Shown piece after piece: positions 36,523 through 45,508 of a stretch of DNA of 64,000 bases. Location of the stretch: positions 58,612-122,611 of the forward strand of contig CANKVU010000016.1 in the NCBI GenBank assembly GCA_947487205.1. Direction: 5' to 3'. This DNA comes from an uncultured Paracoccaceae bacterium. GTDB taxonomy: Bacteria; Pseudomonadota; Alphaproteobacteria; Rhodobacterales; Rhodobacteraceae. The notes beneath the pieces were generated by a model. The model was not told the origin of the DNA, ran no database searches, and saw only the letters and a program-made list of their open reading frames with translations. The position numbers were made by a program, and so were the translations under genes. Position 1 is the stretch's first letter. Every line of letters starts with the position of its first letter.

Positions 36523-37791
36523 ATGGACACGATCTTTGCCCAGGCCACGGCGCCGGGAAAGGCGGGCGTGGCTATCATCCGTATTTCAGGTGCCTCCGCC
36601 TTCGAGGGCTGCGCGCGGCTGACGGGGCCGATGCCGGCACCGCGACTGGCGAGCCTGAGGACGATACGGGATCTCGCGGGCGAGGTGCTGGATACCGGGC
36701 TCGTGCTCGCTTTTCCCGAGGGTGCCAGTTTCACCGGTGAACCGGTGGTGGAGTTCCAGGTCCATGGCTCGGTCGCGGTGGTTCGGTCCATCCTGTCGGT
36801 GCTGGGGCAGATCCCCGGATTCCGCGCCGCTGACGCCGGCGAGTTCACCCGGCGCGCCCTGGAGAACCAGCGCCTCGACCTGACGCAGGTGGAAGGGCTG
36901 GCGGACCTAGTCGATGCGGAGACGGACCTGCAGCGACGCCAGGCGCAGGCCGTGATGACCGGCGAATTGTCGAACCGTGTGCAGGCCTGGCGGCGCAACC
37001 TGGTCGACGCCGCGTCCTTGCTGACTGCAACGCTCGACTTTGCCGACGAAGACGTTCCCGTGGACGTGATGCCGGACGTCCAGGCCCTGCTTGAGGCCGT
37101 AGCCGACGACCTGAAGGTGCAGTTGGCCGGTGCCGTGGCCGCCGAGCGCATCCGGGACGGGTTCGAGGTCGCGATCATGGGCCCGCCGAATGCGGGGAAA
37201 TCGACGCTGATGAACGCGATCGCCCGGCGTCAGGTGGCGCTCACCTCGTCGCTCGCGGGAACGACGCGGGATGTTCTGGAGCTGCGGATCGACCTGCAGG
37301 GAATTCCGGTGACGTTGCTCGACACGGCGGGATTGCGGGAGACGACCGATCCCCTGGAATCGGCCGGGATCGACCTGGCGAGATCACGAGCCCGTGAAGC
37401 GGACCTGCGGATCTGGCTGTCTGTCGATAAGAGCGACGTCCCCCCGGATGTCGACTTGAGCTATGTTGCGCAAGACGATGAGGGGCGCTCCTCCGGGATC
37501 TCCGGCAAAACCGGGCGTGGCGTTCCGGAACTTTTGTCACAAATTCACGTAATCCTGTCAAGTCGGATATCGCCGGATCGGCTGGCCATTCGCGATCGGC
37601 ACCGGCGCGGTATGCAGGCGGCGGCAACGCATCTCGATGAGGCGTTTGCCATGATCCGAGCGAATTCCGATATAGAATTGGTCGCAGAAGAGGTCGCTCG
37701 GTCTGCGGGCGCCCTTGCCGAAATGATCGGAGCCGTGGGAGTAGAGGACTTGCTGGAAACCATCTTCTCCCGGTTCTGCATCGGAAAGTAG
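36523..37791 (+). CDS. mnmE: tRNA modification GTPase MnmE
   Basis: This 422-residue GTPase, with MnmG, installs the 5-carboxymethylaminomethyl group on wobble uridine 34. The N-terminal tetrahydrofolate-binding domain begins TIFAQATAPGKAGVAIIRISG. The G domain has G1 GPPNAGKST, G2 TTRDVLE and G3 DTAGLRE. The C-terminal catalytic CIGK is intact. The gene is slightly shorter than E. coli MnmE. It ends three bases before mnmG and starts 16 bases after rho. Codon use is less GC-biased than in flanking genes. Confidence 0.97.
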   Translation: MDTIFAQATAPGKAGVAIIRISGASAFEGCARLTGPMPAPRLASLRTIRDLAGEVLDTGLVLAFPEGASFTGEPVVEFQVHGSVAVVRSILSVLGQIPGFRAADAGEFTRRALENQRLDLTQVEGLADLVDAETDLQRRQAQAVMTGELSNRVQAWRRNLVDAASLLTATLDFADEDVPVDVMPDVQALLEAVADDLKVQLAGAVAAERIRDGFEVAIMGPPNAGKSTLMNAIARRQVALTSSLAGTTRDVLELRIDLQGIPVTLLDTAGLRETTDPLESAGIDLARSRAREADLRIWLSVDKSDVPPDVDLSYVAQDDEGRSSGISGKTGRGVPELLSQIHVILSSRISPDRLAIRDRHRRGMQAAATHLDEAFAMIRANSDIELVAEEVARSAGALAEMIGAVGVEDLLETIFSRFCIGK

Positions 37792-37793
37792 GA

Positions 37794-39662
37794 GTGTTTC
37801 ACGTGAAACATCGAGTCATCGTTGTCGGTGGTGGACACGCGGGTGTGGAAGCGGCCAGCGCCGCGAAGCGCCAGGGCGCGGAGGTGATCCTTGTCACCAT
37901 GACCGCGCGGGATATCGGCACGATGTCCTGCAACCCGGCGATCGGCGGGGTAGGGAAAGGCCATCTGGTCCGCGAGGTCGACGCTCTGGGTGGAGTTATG
38001 GCGCTTGCCGGGGACTCGGCCGGAATTCAATATCGGTTGCTGAACAGCAGCAAGGGCCCGGCGGTGCAGGGTCCAAGGGCGCAGATGGATCGCCGGCTGT
38101 ACAGGTCTGCGGTGCAGGACGCCGTTCGCCGCCTTGGGATCGAGGTTATCGAAGCTCAGGTCCGCGACATCATTGTCGATCGGGGCGTGGCCGCTGGCGT
38201 CGTTACGGAGGCGGGCGACACGATCCGTGCGAATGCCGTCGTCTTGACCACGGGAACGTTCCTGCGGGGAACGATCCATATCGGCGATCACACGGAATCC
38301 GGGGGTCGGGTCGGTGAATCGGCGGCGAACGAGCTTGGCTGCCGACTTTACGATATGGGCCTGCGGATGGGGCGCCTGAAGACCGGCACGCCGCCGCGAC
38401 TCGATGGGCGCACCATCGCTTGGGACAGGTTGGATGCCCAACCCGGTGACGATCGACCCACGATGCTCTCATTCCTGAATGACGCACCTGCGGCACGGCA
38501 AGTCGATTGCGCGATCACGGAGACGAACGAGGCAACGCACGACGTCATACGTAGAAACCTGCATCGCTCAGCCATGTACTCCGGAAATATTTCGGGCAAG
38601 GGGCCCAGATATTGCCCGTCCATCGAGGACAAGATCGGTCGGTTCCCCGACAAAACCTCCCACCAGGTCTTCCTGGAACCTGAAGGATTGGACGACCACA
38701 CGATCTACCCGAACGGGATATCGACCTCTCTGCCGGTTTCTGTTCAGGAGGAGTATGTCCGGACGCTGACCGGCCTCGAGAACGTGAGCATCCTGCAACC
38801 CGGATACGCCATCGAATATGATTACGTCGATCCGAGATCGCTGAACGAAAGCCTCGAGTTGCTGGACCTGCCGGGGCTGTGGCTGGCGGGCCAGATCAAC
38901 GGCACGACCGGATACGAAGAGGCTGCGGCTCAGGGACTTGTCGCTGGCCTGAACGCGGCGAGGCGGTGCCTGGAAATGGAGAGCGTCATATTCTCCAGGG
39001 CGTCCTCGTATATCGGGGTCTTGATCAACGATCTCACGATCCGGGGGGTCACGGAGCCCTACAGGATGTTCACGTCGCGCGCCGAGTTTCGCTTGTCGCT
39101 GCGGGCGGACAACGCGGATCAACGCTTGACCCCGCTTGCGGCATCATGGGGCATTCTCGACGATACGCGTCTCAGGGCGGTCGAGTGGAAGAGTTCCGCC
39201 CTGGACGCGGCGCGTGCGGTGCTGAGCCGCCAATCTTTCACCGCTCGGGAGGCGAGAGGGGCGGGAATTCAGGTGTCGGGCGACGGAGCGCGGCGGACCG
39301 CGATGTCGCTCCTGTCGATACCGGGGGTTGAGATAGACAATGTCATAGAACTCGAACCCGAGGTAAAACACGTTGCTCCAGAGATCCTGGCCCAGATTGC
39401 GCGTGAATGCATCTATCTGAACTATGTCGAGCGACAATCCGCGGAGGTCGAGCGCCTGCGGCGTGACGAGGCTCGCGCCATTCCGGAGGATTTCGACATT
39501 GGCGCTATCCATGGTCTCAGTTCCGAGTTGCGGGAGAAGCTGCGACGCAGTCGTCCGACCACGATTGCATCGGCGCAGAGGATCGAGGGCATGACGCCGG
39601 CTGCAATGAACGCGCTACTTCTTGCCCTTCGAGCTCGAGAACGGCGTTCGGCTACCAGATGA
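37794..39662 (+). CDS. mnmG: tRNA uridine-5-carboxymethylaminomethyl synthesis enzyme MnmG
   Basis: This FAD protein is the partner of MnmE. The Rossmann FAD site VVVGGGHAGVEAASAAKRQG is at the N-terminus, followed by MSCNPAIGGVGKGHLVREVDALGG, and the C-terminal helical domain ends in REKL and RIEGMTPAAMNALL. Length is about 622 residues. Two GTG starts are possible: 37794 gives VFHVKHRV, with the parS site inside the codons. GTG 37803 gives VKHRVIVV and has the better placed AGGAG (eight-base spacing). Homologs usually show FHVKH at the start, so 37794 is listed. Codon use is noticeably AT-richer than elsewhere in the window. Confidence 0.96.
   Translation: MFHVKHRVIVVGGGHAGVEAASAAKRQGAEVILVTMTARDIGTMSCNPAIGGVGKGHLVREVDALGGVMALAGDSAGIQYRLLNSSKGPAVQGPRAQMDRRLYRSAVQDAVRRLGIEVIEAQVRDIIVDRGVAAGVVTEAGDTIRANAVVLTTGTFLRGTIHIGDHTESGGRVGESAANELGCRLYDMGLRMGRLKTGTPPRLDGRTIAWDRLDAQPGDDRPTMLSFLNDAPAARQVDCAITETNEATHDVIRRNLHRSAMYSGNISGKGPRYCPSIEDKIGRFPDKTSHQVFLEPEGLDDHTIYPNGISTSLPVSVQEEYVRTLTGLENVSILQPGYAIEYDYVDPRSLNESLELLDLPGLWLAGQINGTTGYEEAAAQGLVAGLNAARRCLEMESVIFSRASSYIGVLINDLTIRGVTEPYRMFTSRAEFRLSLRADNADQRLTPLAASWGILDDTRLRAVEWKSSALDAARAVLSRQSFTAREARGAGIQVSGDGARRTAMSLLSIPGVEIDNVIELEPEVKHVAPEILAQIARECIYLNYVERQSAEVERLRRDEARAIPEDFDIGAIHGLSSELREKLRRSRPTTIASAQRIEGMTPAAMNALLLALRARERRSATR
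37795..37810. promoter_or_regulatory. parS site, perfect 16-bp palindrome
   Basis: TGTTTCACGTGAAACA matches the universal ParB-binding site at every base. It lies across the first codons of mnmG, so the same bases encode FHVKH. ParB-CTP loads here and spreads to form the partition complex near oriC. Confidence 0.95.
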
Positions 39663-40240
39663 TCAATGTTTCACGTGAAACAGCCATCCGACTGGATACG
39701 TTCGAAGCGCTGGTCAGGAAGTGGAACCCGACGGTCAACCTGGTCGCGTCGGCCGATCTGCCTCGCTTGAGGGCGCGACACACCTTGGATAGCGGACAAC
39801 TTGCCGAATTTGCACCAGCCGCACGGACCTGGTGCGATCTGGGGAGCGGAGGAGGATTCCCCGGGATCGTCATCGCGATCCTCCGTCCGGACCTTGATAT
39901 GGTTCTGATCGAGTCGGATCAACGCAAGGCGGCTTTTCTTCGATCCATGATCCGCAGCCTGTCCCTGTCGTGCAAGGTCCTGACCGAGCGGATCGAGCAA
40001 GTCACCCCGCAGCAAACGGATGTCGTTTCGGCCCGCGCCCTTGCGCCCCTTTCCAGGTTGATCGAGATCGCCAGCCGGCACGGGACGCCGGATACGACAT
40101 ATGTCTTCCCAAAAGGGATCCACTACCTCGATGAAATCGACGCCGCCAAAGAAAGGTGGAAGTTCGACGTTGACGTTCGCCCCAGCAAGACGGAGAAGGG
40201 GTCCGTCATCCTGACACTGGAGAACATCGCGCGTGTCTGA
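39659..40240 (+). CDS. rsmG: 16S rRNA (guanine527-N7) methyltransferase RsmG
   Basis: This 193-residue SAM-dependent methyltransferase (GidB) has the glycine-rich WCDLGSGGGFPGIV SAM-binding loop. VLIESDQRKAAFL follows, and VVSARALAPL is the post-II motif. It methylates G527 in the 530 loop; loss confers low-level streptomycin resistance in other bacteria. The ATG overlaps the mnmG stop as ATGA. Its codons 3-8 coincide with a parS site and spell NVSRET. It overlaps parA by eight bases. Confidence 0.95.
   Translation: MINVSRETAIRLDTFEALVRKWNPTVNLVASADLPRLRARHTLDSGQLAEFAPAARTWCDLGSGGGFPGIVIAILRPDLDMVLIESDQRKAAFLRSMIRSLSLSCKVLTERIEQVTPQQTDVVSARALAPLSRLIEIASRHGTPDTTYVFPKGIHYLDEIDAAKERWKFDVDVRPSKTEKGSVILTLENIARV
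39667..39682. promoter_or_regulatory. parS site, second perfect copy
   Basis: A second exact TGTTTCACGTGAAACA, 1.87 kb from the first, sits inside rsmG codons 3-8. Two consensus copies close to parAB and oriC form a standard chromosomal partition region. Confidence 0.95.
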
Positions 40241-41030
40241 CGTTCACAGCGGACGGCCTAAAGTCGTCGCCATCGTCAACCAGAAGGGCGGGGTGGGAAA
40301 GACCACCACGGCCATCAATTTGGGCGCGGCGCTCGCCGAGGCGGGAAAGAAGGTCGTGATCATCGATCTGGACCCCCAGGGAAACGCGTCGACCGGCCTT
40401 GGAATCGAACTCGAAGATCGCCACTCGACCACGTATGATCTGATCCTCGAGGGCATGGATCTGATCGATGCCCTGCAGGGGACGCGGATTCCGAACCTTT
40501 TCGTGGTTCCGGCAACCTCGGATTTGAGCTCGGCCGATATCGAGATGTTGTCCAAGGGGCAACGGACCGCCCTGTTGAAGATGGCGCTCGCCACCGACCG
40601 GATCGAAGCGATCGGGCTGGACTTCGTGTTCATCGATTGCCCGCCATCGCTGTCGCTTCTGACAGTTAACGCGATGGTCGCGGCGGATTCCGTTCTCGTC
40701 CCCTTGCAAAGCGAGTTCTTCGCGCTGGAGGGCCTGTCCCAGCTGATGTTGACGGTGCGGGAGGTGCGACAATCGGCCAACCCGAACCTGTCAATCGAAG
40801 GGGTGGTCTTGACGATGTATGACGGCCGGAACAAGCTGGCGCAGGGAGTGCTGGCCGATGCCAAGGAGACGCTGGGCGAACTGGTCTTCCATACGATCAT
40901 TCCGCGTAACGTGCGCGTGAGCGAGGCGCCGTCCTATGCACAGCCAGTGACGGAGTACGACCCGGCATCGAAGGGAAGTATCGCGTATCGTGCCTTGGCA
41001 GACGAATTCGTGGCGCGGCACCGGATCTGA
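40233..41030 (+). CDS. parA: Chromosome partitioning ATPase ParA
   Basis: This 265-residue Walker-type ATPase has the deviant P-loop KGGVGKTTT at residues 18-26. FIDCPPSLSLL is the Walker B-type motif, and the DLDPQGNAST switch follows the P-loop. ParA binds DNA non-specifically in its ATP state and drags the ParB-parS complex apart. A GTG start overlaps rsmG. parB begins ten bases after the stop. It shares the operon with the tRNA/rRNA-modification genes, as in many Alphaproteobacteria. Confidence 0.97.
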   Translation: MSDVHSGRPKVVAIVNQKGGVGKTTTAINLGAALAEAGKKVVIIDLDPQGNASTGLGIELEDRHSTTYDLILEGMDLIDALQGTRIPNLFVVPATSDLSSADIEMLSKGQRTALLKMALATDRIEAIGLDFVFIDCPPSLSLLTVNAMVAADSVLVPLQSEFFALEGLSQLMLTVREVRQSANPNLSIEGVVLTMYDGRNKLAQGVLADAKETLGELVFHTIIPRNVRVSEAPSYAQPVTEYDPASKGSIAYRALADEFVARHRI

Positions 41031-41039
41031 GGGGAAGAC

Positions 41040-41924
41040 ATGTCGGAACGCAGGGAACGACGCGGGCTCGGGCGGGGACTGTCCGCCCTCATGGCTGATA
41101 TCGACGTGGCGTCGTCCGATTCGTCGGACGGGGAGGCGCCGCGGCCCGAAGCTCTCGTGCCCATCGAGCGGATCGAGGCGAACCCGGACCAGCCGCGCCG
41201 CTCGTTCAACACCGAGAGCCTTGAGGAACTTGCCGGTTCGATTGCCCAGAGGGGCATCATCCAGCCTCTCATTCTGCGCCAGCATCCTGAAAAAAATGAA
41301 CATTATCAGATAGTTGCGGGTGAGCGGAGGTGGCGGGCCGCGCAGATGGCGCAGCTTCACGAAGTGCCCGCGATCATCCGTGAATTCGACGATATCGAGG
41401 TCCTCGAGGTCGCGATCATCGAGAACATCCAGCGCGCGGATCTCAACCCGGTGGACGAGGCGTCTGGGTACCGGCAGCTCATGGACCGCTTCGGCCATAC
41501 GCAGGAGAAGATGGCGGAAGCCCTCGGCAAGAGCCGATCGCATATCGCCAATGCGCTGCGGCTCCTGAATCTCCCGCAGGACGTGCAGGGCCACCTTGCC
41601 GAAGGACGGCTGTCGGCGGGTCATGCCCGTGCTCTTGTCGCGAATCCGAACGCGTCCGAACTGGCGCAACAGATCCTGAAGAAGGGCCTGTCCGTGCGCG
41701 AGACCGAGGCGCTCGTCCGCAAGCCTGAGGGGAGGTCGGGCCCCAAGGCGGGCACGGTGGAGAAGGATGCGGATACCCGGGTTCTGGAACAGGAGCTCAG
41801 CTCCGCGCTCGGGTTGCGGGTCAGCATCGATCACAAGGCAGGCACAGCCGGCGGCAAGATGACGATCAGCTACCGCTCCCTGGAACAGCTCGACGATCTT
41901 TGCCGCCGCCTTTCGGGCGACTAG
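41040..41924 (+). CDS. parB: Chromosome partitioning protein ParB
   Basis: This 294-residue ParB/Spo0J-type CTPase binds parS. The N-terminal ParA-binding motif is MSERRERRGLGRGLSALM. The CTP-binding region includes ANPDQPRRSF and the VAGERRWRAAQ box, and the central helix-turn-helix includes MAEALGKSRSHIANALRLL. The C-terminal dimer domain ends near LDDLCRRL. An AT-rich codon patch precedes the GERR box (see findings). Its stop overlaps that of convergent hemW by four bases. Confidence 0.97.
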   Translation: MSERRERRGLGRGLSALMADIDVASSDSSDGEAPRPEALVPIERIEANPDQPRRSFNTESLEELAGSIAQRGIIQPLILRQHPEKNEHYQIVAGERRWRAAQMAQLHEVPAIIREFDDIEVLEVAIIENIQRADLNPVDEASGYRQLMDRFGHTQEKMAEALGKSRSHIANALRLLNLPQDVQGHLAEGRLSAGHARALVANPNASELAQQILKKGLSVRETEALVRKPEGRSGPKAGTVEKDADTRVLEQELSSALGLRVSIDHKAGTAGGKMTISYRSLEQLDDLCRRLSGD

Positions 41925-43039
41925 GCGAGCAATTCGCGCAGGATCGCGTCGAGGATCGGGCGACCGGATCGCGTCAGCCGCAATCGGCCGTCGCGCCGCT
42001 CCACCAGCCCCATCTCCTCCAGCGGCGCGGTTCGGGCCGGGGGGAACGGTACCTCGGAAAGCGGCACGCCCTCTGCGATCCGGAGGCCCATCATCAGCCG
42101 CTCTTCGGCCACGTCCCGCCGCGTCAGCGCGCGCCACGTATCCGGACGCGCGTCCGAGGCCACGGCGGACAGCCAGGCGGTGGGGGACGCAGGCGCCTCC
42201 GTCGCGTGCCGGATCGCGTCGAGCGTCACCCGGCCATGGGCGCCGGGACCGATCCCGATATAATCGCCTCCGGTCCAGTAGATCAGGTTGTGGCGGGATT
42301 CGGAGCCGGGTCGGGCGTGGTTCGACACCTCGTAGGCGGGCAGGCCCGCGGCGGCGGTCAGATCCTGCGTGATGTCCCACAGATCGGCCCCGAGATCTTC
42401 GTCGGGCAGGCCGCCAAGCCGTCCGGCGGCGCGCCGGTCGCCGAAGGCGGTCCCGTCCTCCACCGTCAGCTGGTAGAGGGAGAGATGATCGGCGGCGAGC
42501 GACAGGGCGGTTTCCAGTTCCGCCTTCCATGCCCGGGCGCTCTGATGCTGGCGCGCGTAGATGAGGTCGAAGCTGGCGCGGTCGAAGGTCCGGCGGGCCA
42601 CGTCGAACGCCGCGCGCGCCTCGGCGGCGCTGTGGAGCCGGCCGAGCCGCCGGAGATCGGCATCGTTCAATGCCTGGATGCCGACGGAAACCCTGTTCAC
42701 GCCGGCGGCGCGATACTCCCTGAAGCGGTCGGCCTCGGTCGATGTCGGGTTCGCCTCGAGCGTGATCTCCACATCGTTGGCGAACCGCCACGTCCGCTGG
42801 ATGCGGTCGATGATGTGCGCGACGGTGCGGGCCTCCATCAGGCTGGGGGTTCCGCCGCCGAAGAAGATGGACTCGATCTCCACATCGGGGAGGAGGGCCC
42901 CGTACCGCGCGATCTCGTCCGCGTAGGCCTGCCGCCATCGCGCCTGGTCCACCGACCGCACGACGTGGGAATTGAAGTCGCAATACGGACACTTGGCCTG
43001 ACAGAACGGCCAATGGACGTAGATCCCGACCCTAGGCAA
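41921..43039 (-). CDS. hemW: Radical SAM haem chaperone HemW
   Basis: This 372-residue radical SAM protein (formerly annotated as an oxygen-independent coproporphyrinogen oxidase) has the cluster motif CQAKCPYC, with Cys13, Cys17 and Cys20 and YVHWPF just before. [10 protein letters not shown] and the [10 protein letters not shown] strand follow. The HemN-specific extra Cys is absent, which marks HemW, a haem-delivery chaperone. It overlaps parB 3' to 3' by four bases and rdgB by eight. Confidence 0.93.
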   Translation of the reverse strand: MPRVGIYVHWPFCQAKCPYCDFNSHVVRSVDQARWRQAYADEIARYGALLPDVEIESIFFGGGTPSLMEARTVAHIIDRIQRTWRFANDVEITLEANPTSTEADRFREYRAAGVNRVSVGIQALNDADLRRLGRLHSAAEARAAFDVARRTFDRASFDLIYARQHQSARAWKAELETALSLAADHLSLYQLTVEDGTAFGDRRAAGRLGGLPDEDLGADLWDITQDLTAAAGLPAYEVSNHARPGSESRHNLIYWTGGDYIGIGPGAHGRVTLDAIRHATEAPASPTAWLSAVASDARPDTWRALTRRDVAEERLMMGLRIAEGVPLSEVPFPPARTAPLEEMGLVERRDGRLRLTRSGRPILDAILRELLA

Positions 43040-43643
43040 AGGACCCCGCGATCAGGCGCGCAAAGGCGTCTGCACGGTGGGAGATGCGATTCTTGGCCCA
43101 GCGGTCCATTTCACCGAAAGTCCGGTCGTATCCGTCGGGCAGGAAGATCGGATCGTATCCGTGCCCTTGGTCGCCCCGCATGGGCCAGACGAACCGTCCC
43201 TCGACCCGCCCGGGAAAAACCTCGTCATGCCCGTCCGGCCAGGCGAGGACGAGGGTGCAGCAAAATCGTGCCCGCCAGGGTTCGGCCGCGCCGGAGGCGA
43301 TCAGCGCCGCGTGCGCCCGGCCCATGGCGAGCGCGAAATCCCGGCCCGACCCGGTTTCGGCCCAATCGGCGGTGTAGACGCCGGGCTGCCCGTCGAGCGG
43401 GTCGATCTCGATGCCCGAATCGTCCGCCAGAGCCGGAAGCCCGGTGGCCGCGACCGCCGCGTGGGCCTTGATCCGGGCATTCTCGGCGAAGGTCGTGCCG
43501 GTCTCGTCGGGTTCCGGCAGGCCGTGATCGGCGTTCGACGTCACGCTCAGCCCGTAGGGCGACAGCAATTCCCGAATCTCTTCGAGCTTTCCCTGGTTGT
43601 GCGTGGCGACGACAAGCCGCTCGCCCGTGAAGGTCCGGGTCAC
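43032..43643 (-). CDS. rdgB: Non-canonical purine NTP pyrophosphatase RdgB
   Basis: This 203-residue RdgB/HAM1 protein hydrolyses dITP, XTP and related triphosphates to protect DNA and RNA. The N-terminal [13 protein letters not shown] loop, [25 protein letters not shown] and the late [10 protein letters not shown] with RISHRADA are all family motifs. A GTG start overlaps the rph stop in GTGA fashion. Longer upstream frames run through rph in a different phase. Confidence 0.93.
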   Translation of the reverse strand: MTRTFTGERLVVATHNQGKLEEIRELLSPYGLSVTSNADHGLPEPDETGTTFAENARIKAHAAVAATGLPALADDSGIEIDPLDGQPGVYTADWAETGSGRDFALAMGRAHAALIASGAAEPWRARFCCTLVLAWPDGHDEVFPGRVEGRFVWPMRGDQGHGYDPIFLPDGYDRTFGEMDRWAKNRISHRADAFARLIAGSFA

Positions 43644-44350
43644 GAGATGGCGGTCCGCTGGGCGGTGACGAGGTCGGCCACGCCGGCTTCGGCGAGATCC
43701 AGAAGGCCCGCCATCTGGTCGCGGCTGAACGTGGCGCCTTCCCCCGACATCTGCACCTCGATCAGGCGATTGCTTCCCGTCAGGACGAAGTTCCCGTCGA
43801 CCGCCGCCTCGCTGTCCTCGGGGTAGTCGAGATCGAGCACCGTCTGGCCGGCATAGACCCCGCAGGACACGGCCGCGACGTGGTCGGTGATCGGATCGGT
43901 CACCACATCGCCCGCCTTCATCAGTTTCATCACCGCCAGCTTCAGCGCCACCCAGCCCCCGGTGATCGAGGCGCACCGCGTGCCCCCATCCGCCTGGATC
44001 ACGTCGCAATCGACGGTGATCTGGCGCTCTCCCAGGGCATTGCGGTCCACGGCGGCGCGCAGAGACCGGCCGATCAGGCGCTGGATCTCCTGCGTGCGGC
44101 CGGATTGGCCGTTCTTCGCCTCGCGCCGTCCCCGCGTATGGGTGGCCCGCGGAAGCATCCCGTATTCGGCCGTCACCCAGCCCTGTCCCGAATTCTTCAG
44201 GAAGGGCGGGACGCGGGGCTCGATGCTCGCCGTGCACAGGACATGGGTGTCGCCCATCCGGATCATGCACGACCCCTCGGCGTGACGGGTGACGCCGGTT
44301 TCGATTGAAATCGGGCGCATTTCGCTTAGCTTGCGGGCGGACGGACGCAT
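43640..44350 (-). CDS. rph: Ribonuclease PH
   Basis: This 236-residue phosphorolytic 3'-5' exoribonuclease trims tRNA 3' ends. Signature segments are [32 protein letters not shown] (phosphate-binding Arg), [28 protein letters not shown], and the C-terminal [12 protein letters not shown]. Start is the ATG 75 bases from the divergent hrcA. It leads the rph-rdgB-hemW unit, in which all genes overlap. Confidence 0.96.
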   Translation of the reverse strand: MRPSARKLSEMRPISIETGVTRHAEGSCMIRMGDTHVLCTASIEPRVPPFLKNSGQGWVTAEYGMLPRATHTRGRREAKNGQSGRTQEIQRLIGRSLRAAVDRNALGERQITVDCDVIQADGGTRCASITGGWVALKLAVMKLMKAGDVVTDPITDHVAAVSCGVYAGQTVLDLDYPEDSEAAVDGNFVLTGSNRLIEVQMSGEGATFSRDQMAGLLDLAEAGVADLVTAQRTAIS

Positions 44351-44425
44351 GATACCACCTTTTGAGGACTTTGCGCCTGATATGCCTCTGCCGATCCGGG
44401 GCGCAACCCCGAAGCCTGTGAGCGG

Positions 44426-45496
44426 ATGACGGAGCCGACGCGCGGACAGACCGTCATCGAGGAGATGAACGAGCGCACCCGCGAGGTGTTTCGCCGGGTG
44501 GTCGAGGGCTACCTCGAAACCGGCGGACCCGTCGGTTCGCGGACGCTGACGCGGACGATGTCCGAGAAGGTGTCGGCGGCCACGATCCGGAACGTCATGC
44601 AGGATCTGGAATTTCTCGGGCTGCTTGATTCTCCGCACGTCTCGGCCGGGCGGGTACCCACGCAGATGGGCCTTCGGCTTTTCGTCGACGGGTTGCTCGA
44701 GGTGGGGGATCTGGACCTCGGCGATCGTCATGCCCTGGACGCGACGCTGGGCTTCAACGAACGGGACGTGGGCACGCTTCTCGACCGGGTCGGGTCGGCG
44801 TTGTCGGGCGTGACCGCGGGGGCGAGCCTTGTCCTCGCGCCCAAGCACGAGGCGCCGATCCGGCACATCGACTTCGTGTCCCTGGGCCCCGACCGGGCGC
44901 TCGTGGTGCTCGTCTTCGCGGATGGGCACGTGGAGAACCGGGTCTTCGCCCCGCCGCCCGGGCAGACCCCGTCATCGATGCGCGAGGCGGCGAACTTCCT
45001 CAACGCCATGGCCGAAGGGCGGACCCTGAGCGAGTTGCGCGACCACATGGTCGTGGAGATATCGCGGCGCCGGCAGGAGCTCGACTCGCTGGCGCAGGTG
45101 ATGGTCGATGCCGGCCTGGCCGTGTGGCAGAACGAGGGCGAACCCCATGAGCGGCTGATCGTGCGGGGACGCGCGAACCTTCTGGGCCAGGTGAGCGAGG
45201 AGGATCTTGAACGGATCCGCACGCTGTTCGACGACCTGGAGCGCAAGCGCGATATCGCGGAATTCCTGGAACTGGCCGACGAGGGGCAGGGGGTGCGGAT
45301 CTTCATCGGCTCCGAAAACAAGCTCTTCTCACTTTCGGGTTCATCTTTGGTGGTCTCTCCATATATGAACGCGGACCGTAAGATCATCGGCGCGGTGGGT
45401 GTGATCGGCCCCACTCGTCTCAATTACGGACGAATCGTGCCGATCGTGGATTACACGGCCCAGATGGTGGGAAAGCTGCTGTCGGGTCGGAGCTGA
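44426..45496 (+). CDS. hrcA: Heat-inducible transcription repressor HrcA
   Basis: This 356-residue repressor has an N-terminal winged helix ([19 protein letters not shown]) that binds CIRCE operators. A GAF-like core and the conserved C-terminal region [20 protein letters not shown] follow. It represses groESL and related chaperone genes. grpE follows twelve bases after the stop. No CIRCE element is visible in the 75-base gap upstream. The C-terminal segment is coded by an AT-rich patch (see findings). Confidence 0.95.
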   Translation: MTEPTRGQTVIEEMNERTREVFRRVVEGYLETGGPVGSRTLTRTMSEKVSAATIRNVMQDLEFLGLLDSPHVSAGRVPTQMGLRLFVDGLLEVGDLDLGDRHALDATLGFNERDVGTLLDRVGSALSGVTAGASLVLAPKHEAPIRHIDFVSLGPDRALVVLVFADGHVENRVFAPPPGQTPSSMREAANFLNAMAEGRTLSELRDHMVVEISRRRQELDSLAQVMVDAGLAVWQNEGEPHERLIVRGRANLLGQVSEEDLERIRTLFDDLERKRDIAEFLELADEGQGVRIFIGSENKLFSLSGSSLVVSPYMNADRKIIGAVGVIGPTRLNYGRIVPIVDYTAQMVGKLLSGRS

Positions 45497-45508
45497 ACGG
45501 ATGGATAC

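Noticed and set aside
44351-44425. CIRCE operator upstream of hrcA
   Set aside because: No nine-base inverted repeat with nine-base spacer of the CIRCE type is present in the 75-base gap.
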